NCBI GenBank assembly: GCA_007116685.1
Contig: SKIC01000178.1
Span: 1 to 41,167 of the forward strand
Direction: 5' to 3'
Source of the DNA: Balneolales bacterium
GTDB taxonomy: Bacteria; Bacteroidota; Rhodothermia; Balneolales; Natronogracilivirgulaceae
DNA: 41,167 bases
Of the stretch, positions 35,017-41,167 are shown piece by piece. A program made the position numbers and the translations under genes. Each line of letters opens with the position of its first letter. The stretch's first letter is position 1. The notes under the pieces were generated by a model. That model saw only the letters and a program-made list of their open reading frames with translations. It did no database searches and was not told where the DNA came from.

Positions 35017-35838
35017 TTAGTTCTTTTTGAACAAATGCACATCGCGCTGTGGGAATGGGATGCTGATTCCCTCTTTATCAAATCGTTGCTTAACAGCTTT
35101 GATTAAAGCCAATCTGGTTGGCCACCAATCTTTTGTTTTAACCCAAGGGCGTGCAATTAAATCAACAGAACTATCACCTAAATTTGAAACAGCTATCAAA
35201 GCTTCCGGCTCAGGAAGAATTCTTTCATCGTTGGAAATTTCATCTTTAATAAGACTGATTGCTTTATCTATGTCATCAGAATAACTGATTCCAAATTCCA
35301 AATCTAATCTGCGAGTTTCATTAACAGAGAAATTTCGGATATCACTTCCCCAAACTTTTGAGTTGGTCCATACCATATAGATATTGTCCGGAGTATGAAA
35401 TTCAGTAGTGAAAATCCCTATTTCATCTACTATTGCGAACGTACCGTTGATATTAATAAAATCCCCAACTTTAAAAGGGCGGAATGTTAACAACATTACT
35501 CCTGATGCTACATTACTTAATGTGCCTTGCAGAGCCAAACCTACAGCAAGACCGGCAGCACCGAGGATGGCAATTAAACTTGCCATTTGTACACCAAACT
35601 TATCTAAAACAGCAATAATTGTGATAATCATGATTAAAACTGTAACAAGCTTAGACATGATTGGCACTATGGTATCATCCACATTTTCGGCGTTTTTGCC
35701 GAGCTTCATAATTCGTCGGCCAGCCCACTTAGCAACAATCCAACCGGCAAGTAAAATGATGATTGCCGTTATAAGGTTTAAGGCGTAAGGAATAGTTAAT
35801 TCAATAATCCTCAATGGGTCTTCCAATAATTCTTCCAT
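35017..35838 (-). CDS. mscS: Small-conductance mechanosensitive channel (MscS)
   Basis: The 273-residue protein is a minimal three-helix MscS. Helices lie at about 15-35, 62-82 and 88-115, the last one pore-lining with GAAGLAVGLALQGTLSNVAS. The beta domain has RPFKVGDFININGT and the C-terminal cage domain ends at SIPFPQRDVHLF. It opens on membrane tension to release solutes during hypo-osmotic shock in the inner membrane. That suits a saline habitat, though the family is universal. Confidence 0.93.
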   Translation of the reverse strand: MEELLEDPLRIIELTIPYALNLITAIIILLAGWIVAKWAGRRIMKLGKNAENVDDTIVPIMSKLVTVLIMIITIIAVLDKFGVQMASLIAILGAAGLAVGLALQGTLSNVASGVMLLTFRPFKVGDFININGTFAIVDEIGIFTTEFHTPDNIYMVWTNSKVWGSDIRNFSVNETRRLDLEFGISYSDDIDKAISLIKDEISNDERILPEPEALIAVSNLGDSSVDLIARPWVKTKDWWPTRLALIKAVKQRFDKEGISIPFPQRDVHLFKKN

Positions 35839-35892
35839 GTCACATAATTTTGTAATTCTTTATAACGCTTTAAGGTACTTTGTTTTTTAGGC

Positions 35893-35919
35893 AAAAAAAA
35901 AGCCGGCTGTACCGGCTTT
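35893..35919 (-). terminator. Terminator of dps
   Basis: AAAGCCGG (35899-35906) pairs with CCGGCTTT (35912-35919) around a 5-base loop. On the minus strand the stem is followed by a run of T, 15 bases after the dps stop. Confidence 0.85.
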
Positions 35920-35933
35920 CAAAAAAGTTTTAA

Positions 35934-36428
35934 TTATCCAAGATGACTTCTAAGCATCCATGCTGCTTTTGAATGCACCTGCAGACGCTGAGTGGCTAAA
36001 TCGAGCGTAGCTTCATCATCAGCAGAGTCACAAACTGGTATTAATTTCCTTGCTGTTTGAATAGTTTTTTCGTGTGCTTCTACCAAATTTTTAATCATAT
36101 CCTCTGCGGAGGGTATAGATGTATCTTCATTAACATTACTCAACTCAGCAAACTGCTTAAAAGTACCAGGTGCATAATGACCTATCGTACGTATTCTCTC
36201 TGCTATTTCATCAACAGCTTCTGCTAATTCAGTGTAATGCTCTTCAAACATCTCGTGTAAAGAATGAAAATGCATCCCTGTAACATTCCAATGATAATTT
36301 TGGCTTTTTAGATATAACATATAAGAATCAGCTAGTAAATGAGACAGACCCTGTGCTATTGCTTCTCTATCTGAATCGCTGATGCCAATATTCAAATCAA
36401 TTTTATCATTGCGTGCAATGGTATCCAT
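35934..36428 (-). CDS. dps: Dps-type ferritin-like DNA-protection protein
   Basis: The 164-residue protein has the Dps fold with QNYHWNVTG and HFHSLHEMFEEHYTELAEAVD. Ferroxidase ligands H46, H58, D73 and E77 keep the spacing known from Listeria innocua Dps. It oxidises ferrous iron with peroxide and stores it in a 12-mer shell, protecting DNA. GGAG (36437-36440 on the plus strand) lies 8 bases before the ATG, a good Shine-Dalgarno site. The gene is monocistronic, with its own terminator. Confidence 0.95.
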   Translation of the reverse strand: MDTIARNDKIDLNIGISDSDREAIAQGLSHLLADSYMLYLKSQNYHWNVTGMHFHSLHEMFEEHYTELAEAVDEIAERIRTIGHYAPGTFKQFAELSNVNEDTSIPSAEDMIKNLVEAHEKTIQTARKLIPVCDSADDEATLDLATQRLQVHSKAAWMLRSHLG

Positions 36429-36509
36429 AATTTTTTCTCCGTTTGGTTATTAGTTTCATTTATATAACAGGGAGAAAATGAATGGCGTTTCATAAAACCG
36501 ATATTGACA

Positions 36510-37211
36510 TCAGCTTTTTAGTTCAAATTTGAGATCTTTTGGCAAATCTGATAAAAAGGTCACTCGTTCTCCGGTAGCCGGGTGATCAAATGTTAATTCA
36601 GCAGCGTGTAAAGCTTGGCGGTCTAAATTGCTGTTAAATTTTTCTTTGGAACTATAATGCCTATCTCCAACCAAAGGATGACCAATTTCTGCAAATTGAA
36701 CTCGAATTTGGTTTTTCAATCCGGTATCTAAAAAGATTTTGACCAGACTTTTTTCTTCACCGGGCTGTAGAACTACATAACGTAAACGGGCTTGGGTACC
36801 CTCTTCATCACTAGCAGGAACAACAATATTTCGGAACCCCTGCTTTACTCTTTTCATGTGATGCTTCAAAATATCCTCTTTCTTAGTCGGACAACCCCGG
36901 ACAATAGCTAAGTAAACTCTATCAGGCGTATGGTTCCTGAATTGCATCATTAGATTTCGATGTGCTTTTCTATTTCGTGCAAAAACCACAATGCCACTGG
37001 TATAACGGTCTATTCTGTGCGCTGCCTGAATTTCTGAGTTTTGAGGATCTAATTGTTTGTTCAGTAAATATTCCAAATTTACCGCTTTAATTCGCGGAAT
37101 TGGTACTGTAAGTAATCCTGCCGGTTTATCAACTACAACAATTTCGTTGTCTTTATGAAGGATTTTGTATTTGGCCTTCTGAGGATTTTTGTAATGTTTT
37201 CGACTTCTCAT
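36510..37211 (-). CDS. RluA-family rRNA/tRNA pseudouridine synthase
   Basis: The 233-residue protein starts the RluA catalytic domain almost at once: VVVDKPAGLLTVP, then the catalytic HRIDRYTSG (D68) and DTGLKNQIRVQFAEIGHPLVGD. It lacks an S4 RNA-binding domain, so it is a short RluA/RluC-like member. It turns uridine into pseudouridine in structural RNA; the target site is unknown. Its start overlaps the stop of the TPR gene by 4 bases. Confidence 0.92.
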   Translation of the reverse strand: MRSRKHYKNPQKAKYKILHKDNEIVVVDKPAGLLTVPIPRIKAVNLEYLLNKQLDPQNSEIQAAHRIDRYTSGIVVFARNRKAHRNLMMQFRNHTPDRVYLAIVRGCPTKKEDILKHHMKRVKQGFRNIVVPASDEEGTQARLRYVVLQPGEEKSLVKIFLDTGLKNQIRVQFAEIGHPLVGDRHYSSKEKFNSNLDRQALHAAELTFDHPATGERVTFLSDLPKDLKFELKS

Positions 37212-37753
37212 TCTGTAATTCCTGGGTGTTCTAACTGGTGAAGAAATTGTTTACTCTCGAGATCATCCGGGAATTTTGCGATACAATTCATCATAATGAT
37301 TTTGGCTTGATCTAGTTGATGCAGATGTACCATAATAGCAGCATAATTTTGCATGATGATTGGGGTCTCTCCACCATATTTAATGCTCAATTCTATTATT
37401 TCTTTCGCATCTTGATACTTTTTTTGCTGCACTAATGCATCAAATAATTCATTTAATATTCCGATGTGATCAGGCCAGTGTTTTAGTGCTTTTCTATACT
37501 CTTCTTCGGCTTGCGACCAATATCCCAAAAGAGCACATATCGATCCCATTATAAATTGAGAATATGCTAGATCGTCGTTTTTTGCCAACTCCTGTATTGC
37601 CAAAACTTCGTCTCCAATCATTCGGAGTTCTTTTGCCAAACTTGCGTAAGTTCTGTCTTTATTGGCAGATTCGGCTGTTTCCATCTCTTCTGAAAGATCT
37701 ACTACTTTTTCAGAGAGTTCCAAAAGTTGGTCTTTGATTGACTTATCAGCCAT
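37208..37753 (-). CDS. Tetratricopeptide repeat protein
   Basis: The 181-residue protein has no signal peptide. A charged helical N-terminus (about 1-60) is followed by about three TPR units, for example SQFIMGSICALLGYWSQAEEEYRKAL and NYAAIMVHLHQLDQAKIIMM (quoted in parts by the reader's eye as helix pairs). TPR proteins mediate protein contacts in the cytoplasm. It starts two bases after the stop of the PKD protein and overlaps the pseudouridine synthase by four, so all three are probably one operon. Confidence 0.85.
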   Translation of the reverse strand: MADKSIKDQLLELSEKVVDLSEEMETAESANKDRTYASLAKELRMIGDEVLAIQELAKNDDLAYSQFIMGSICALLGYWSQAEEEYRKALKHWPDHIGILNELFDALVQQKKYQDAKEIIELSIKYGGETPIIMQNYAAIMVHLHQLDQAKIIMMNCIAKFPDDLESKQFLHQLEHPGITE

Positions 37754-37755
37754 AA

Positions 37756-40700
37756 TTAATCCCTGACTACAGTAACATTGAAATCACGAGTGGCAACACT
37801 GCATGATAGGCCTTTGTCATCAACCACTGTTAAGCGTACGGTATAATCGCCCGGCTGCTGATATGTGTGGGTAATTGTACGACCGGCTTTACGAGTGCCA
37901 TCACCCAAATCCCAGAAAAAGGTTAAAATATCCCCATCAGGATCAAAACTGCGGGAAGCATCAAAAATTGCTCGGTCTCCGGCAGCACCAATTCTGATTC
38001 TTTCCGGGACATCGGCATACACTTCAGGAGTACCATTTACCCGTATGCTTTGCCGGAAGGTTTGAGCTTGTGAAGGATCGCCGGAGCCATCATGCATCAC
38101 CACCCGAATATTATACTGGCCGGGTAATTGAAACGCCATTTCAGAAGCATCTGCAAAAGCAATATTTGTATTACCAATGAAAATATCTACTAATGATGAA
38201 TCTTCAGGGCTTAATGAAAAGGCATCGGGCAAATCTAATTCCACTCCCGGGCAAACTACTGTTGGCAATCTCATAGTGAGTTCCGGGCGATCAGAAACCA
38301 TTAATCTTCGTGTTGTACTCTGTGTGGAATTTGCAACACCCGCATCATCCAATACCGTAAGGGTGACGCTGTAATTACCATAACGCTCAAAAACACGTTC
38401 TACTCGTGTTCCTGTTGCACGGAAACCATCAGAGAAAAACCAACGGTATTCGGTAATCTCTCCATCATCAACGTAGGAGTCACTAGCATCAAATACCATT
38501 CGTGAACCTGGTTCCCCGCGCATAGGTCCCGTGATCACAGGTACCGGCGGAGCATTTACCCGAATTTCTTGTTCCATTTCCTGTACGCTTCCTGGATTTC
38601 CTCTGCCATCATCTAATCTAAAAACTACCGTGTAGGTTCCTGCGTTTTCAAAAGCATGAGTAACATCAAATCCTGAAGCTGTATTTCCATCACCAAAATC
38701 CCATATGGCTTCAAACTGCTCTCTCATTCTACCCAATCTTCCGCTAGGCTGAAAGCGATGAAGTTCGCCAGGGATTAGCGTTGGCGTAGCATTCAGCGTA
38801 AAAATTGGAGCTTCACTCACAGAAATCATTCTGGAATCTGTGGCAGAGTTTTGATCTGCGGATGTGAGAATCTCAACTTCCAGAGAAATGGTATAATCCC
38901 CGGCAGGCATATTAATGGTAGTAATGGGTAACCTTCCCTGATCTGACAAATCCTGAGAAGTGGCTGTATTACCATTTGAGTTTCGTTTTGTCCAGATTCT
39001 CGAAAACGTTTGAGTTTCAGCATCAAACTGGCTGTCTATAGACCATGTTATGGTTTGCAAAGAATCAATAGTCCATGTAAAACGCTGAATTTCTGCCCCG
39101 TCAGCTAACGAAGAAGAAGCATCCAAAACTAATTCATCAAACACGCTGATTTCATCCGGAATAAAAAATTCCGCAAATGGCTCTGGCTCAACAATTACCA
39201 GAATAGTATCCGTGCTTTCATTGGCACAGCGCCCAATTACGTTACCCACAACCGTTAATGTTACTTCGTATGTACCTGGTCTGTCATAACGATGCGATGG
39301 ACGAACTCCGCTACCTGTATTTCCATCACCGAAATCCCATATAAATTCGTTAAGAAAATCATCAGCTGCACGAGAACGACTTCCATCAAACTCAATTAAC
39401 TGGTTTGCAACTACAGTACGATTAGAACCAGCATCAGCCTGCGGATCACCAACTACACTTAAAAACTCGGTATGAGTTGCTACCGAATTGGGCATCCCTT
39501 CATTGTCATCAACGGTAAGAATAATTTCGTATCGGCCTTCTTCGGGAAACCTGTGACCTACGGTTTTACTTTGAGCCACGGAGCCATCCCCAAATTCCCA
39601 TACATAGCTCAGGGATTCGTTACCATCAGGATCGTAGGTCATACTCCCATCAAACATCACTGTGTCTTGAACGCAAACTACGCCCGGCGTTTGAAAAAAT
39701 ACTTCCGGCGGACGATTGATAAAGACATTCACCGTATCTGAAGATTGAGAATTCTCCAATCCCTGCTGATCATCAACCGTTAAAATCGCCTGAAATGTAC
39801 CCCCAAAACGATAGGTGTGCACCACAATAGGACCTGTTTTATGATTTCCATCTCCAAAATCCCAGAAATAGCGCAGTTCATCGCCATCCGGATCAAAAGA
39901 ACGGCTACCATCAAATATGATAGTTCTTCTATGGGTTCTTATATCATCATTAGCCACAGCAACCGGCGATTCATTAAATTGAAAACGTGCTTCTCCGGTA
40001 GTTATGGAGTTCTCCAGGCCGGCATCATCTGCTACTGCAAATTGAATGGTATTATTATTCCCCGGTCGAAATACAAATTTTCTGGTAGCATCACCGTTTT
40101 TCCATTCTCCATCAACTTTCCATAAATAGGACAACAAACCACCGTTCGGACTGTAGCTATCAGATAAGTCTACTTTCACAGGAGTACCGGGTTCTGCTCT
40201 TCTGGGATAATCAGCTACGAGTACCGGTGGTGCGTTTACATAAACTTCGTGGTAAGCAAATGCAATGGCGTCTTCCAGCCCGGAATCATCACGCACTGTA
40301 AGTTGTACCTGATAGGTTCCCGGGTTTTCAAATCTGTGAGTTACTTGACTTCCCCTTGCAGTATTTCCATCACCAAAATCCCACATAAATGCGCTTATTT
40401 CGCCATCTGGATCGTAAGAACGAGTTCCATCGAAAGTAATTTCACCACCTTTTGGGATGCGCTCTACAGCATCAATTCGTGCAACAGGAAGTTGATTTAC
40501 GGTAAGCATCATGGTATCTCTTTGCACAGAGGATAATGTTCGGGAATCATCCACTACGGTGAGTACAACCTGATATGTACCGGGACGCCGATAAATATGC
40601 TCTATTTCTTTGCCAACTCTAACGGTTCCATCACCTAAAGCCCATTGATATCTAATGATTTCACCATCTTCGTCATAACTTTCAGCACCAGATAATTGTA

Positions 40701-41167
40701 CGCGTCCGGAATTAACAATTGGATTACCTGTAATAATCGGAACAGGAGGAAAATTAACCCGAACTTGCATGGTATCGTACCCAACGGCGCCTTCGTTGTC
40801 GGTTACGCGTAATACAACATCATGCATTCCCGGTCGATCAAGAGCATGACGAACAACAGATCCTTCCACGACAGCGTCCTCAAAAATCCATTCGTGTCGT
40901 GCAATTCGTCCATCCGGATCAAACGAGCCTGAGCCATCGTAAGTGACCGGGTTACCCGGCGAAACATGCTTATCATCACCCGCATTTGCAATTGGTGGAC
41001 GATTTATACGAATATTATGCGTGGCTGAGGCAAGAGCATTAAAGGTCCCCGAGTTATCCCGAACCGTTAGCTTTATTTCGAAAGGACGATTCTGTGTAAT
41101 CTGATAGCTTACTTCTTCGCATGTAAACGTTTCGCCATCAATCTCCCTCTGAACAGAAACGATCTCA
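37756..41167 (-). CDS. Giant PKD-repeat surface protein, partial (N-terminus beyond the window)
   Basis: The open frame continues without a stop to the right edge (last full codon at 41166), so the GTG at 40869 is internal. About 1137 residues are visible, with roughly 13 PKD-like modules of about 80-90 residues. Typical modules carry WDFGDG, a (Y/F)xxPGxYxVxLTVxD turn, and a (N)xPP linker. One module (near 38850-39170) lacks WDFGDG and carries a longer insert, and two others are degenerate. PKD domains form extracellular beta-sandwiches involved in adhesion or ligand binding. The protein ends with the last PKD strand (DFNVTVVRD) and has no T9SS sorting domain. Secretion signal, if any, lies outside. 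Confidence 0.9.
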   Translation of the reverse strand, partial: EIVSVQREIDGETFTCEEVSYQITQNRPFEIKLTVRDNSGTFNALASATHNIRINRPPIANAGDDKHVSPGNPVTYDGSGSFDPDGRIARHEWIFEDAVVEGSVVRHALDRPGMHDVVLRVTDNEGAVGYDTMQVRVNFPPVPIITGNPIVNSGRVQLSGAESYDEDGEIIRYQWALGDGTVRVGKEIEHIYRRPGTYQVVLTVVDDSRTLSSVQRDTMMLTVNQLPVARIDAVERIPKGGEITFDGTRSYDPDGEISAFMWDFGDGNTARGSQVTHRFENPGTYQVQLTVRDDSGLEDAIAFAYHEVYVNAPPVLVADYPRRAEPGTPVKVDLSDSYSPNGGLLSYLWKVDGEWKNGDATRKFVFRPGNNNTIQFAVADDAGLENSITTGEARFQFNESPVAVANDDIRTHRRTIIFDGSRSFDPDGDELRYFWDFGDGNHKTGPIVVHTYRFGGTFQAILTVDDQQGLENSQSSDTVNVFINRPPEVFFQTPGVVCVQDTVMFDGSMTYDPDGNESLSYVWEFGDGSVAQSKTVGHRFPEEGRYEIILTVDDNEGMPNSVATHTEFLSVVGDPQADAGSNRTVVANQLIEFDGSRSRAADDFLNEFIWDFGDGNTGSGVRPSHRYDRPGTYEVTLTVVGNVIGRCANESTDTILVIVEPEPFAEFFIPDEISVFDELVLDASSSLADGAEIQRFTWTIDSLQTITWSIDSQFDAETQTFSRIWTKRNSNGNTATSQDLSDQGRLPITTINMPAGDYTISLEVEILTSADQNSATDSRMISVSEAPIFTLNATPTLIPGELHRFQPSGRLGRMREQFEAIWDFGDGNTASGFDVTHAFENAGTYTVVFRLDDGRGNPGSVQEMEQEIRVNAPPVPVITGPMRGEPGSRMVFDASDSYVDDGEITEYRWFFSDGFRATGTRVERVFERYGNYSVTLTVLDDAGVANSTQSTTRRLMVSDRPELTMRLPTVVCPGVELDLPDAFSLSPEDSSLVDIFIGNTNIAFADASEMAFQLPGQYNIRVVMHDGSGDPSQAQTFRQSIRVNGTPEVYADVPERIRIGAAGDRAIFDASRSFDPDGDILTFFWDLGDGTRKAGRTITHTYQQPGDYTVRLTVVDDKGLSCSVATRDFNVTVVRD

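Noticed and set aside
40867..40869. GTG as start of the PKD protein
   Set aside because: The frame continues open upstream to the edge with a clear PKD module, so this codon is internal.
37756..41167. Repeated DNA words that look like an array
   Set aside because: They are imperfect, 240-270 bases apart and in frame; they come from PKD modules and not from a CRISPR.

Overview
This window reads as chromosomal DNA of a Gram-negative bacterium of the Bacteroidota/Balneolota/Rhodothermota assemblage, most likely a Balneolales-type marine or saline organism (inference). The pointers are a C-terminal type IX secretion sorting domain of the NYPNPFNP type (end of the CotH-like protein at 9975-13556), outer-membrane TamA/TamB genes, lipoproteins, moderate GC, acidic exported proteins, and mostly weak Shine-Dalgarno sequences. 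Nearly all genes lie on the minus strand.

Left part (1-5035): a 37-bp remnant of a duplicated M28 peptidase 3' end at the very edge, a terminator, a membrane-anchored propeller/Y_Y_Y/SpoIIE phosphatase, and an exported M28 metallopeptidase. Accessory stretch (5036-9047): repeat-rich spacers flank a DUF433/DUF5615 toxin-antitoxin pair with a GTGA overlap, a DUF4405 membrane protein, and an arsR-acr3 arsenite resistance unit with a palindromic operator candidate. A patatin-like phospholipase follows.

Middle (9975-20732): a secreted CotH-kinase-like protein with lamin-tail and T9SS domains, a periplasmic tricorn protease homologue, glycine dehydrogenase GcvP with a clear terminator, and a divergent GroES-like protein. 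Then come an orphan PhnD-sensor histidine kinase (+), tRNA-Pro(GGG), a CusF-like copper-binding lipoprotein, and the TamB-TamA pair of the translocation and assembly module.

Right part (30040-41167): an M14 carboxypeptidase lipoprotein, a solitary HicB-like antitoxin, a DJ-1/PfpI - YdbS - YdbT (bacterial PH domain) overlapping cluster, a GNAT acetyltransferase, an MscS channel, Dps, and a tightly coupled run of a giant PKD-repeat protein (continuing past the right edge), a TPR protein and an RluA-family pseudouridine synthase.

The most unusual signal is a modular intergenic element. One complete copy (6575-6773) has perfect 14-bp terminal inverted repeats and a central hairpin. One copy is internally deleted (13671-13775), one is a left half (9869-9975) and one a right half (5173-5197). 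Two copies are followed at nearly the same distance by the same pair of hairpins, one of them terminator-like. I found no CRISPR array, integrase or transposase, and no clearly new multi-gene defence or biosynthetic system.
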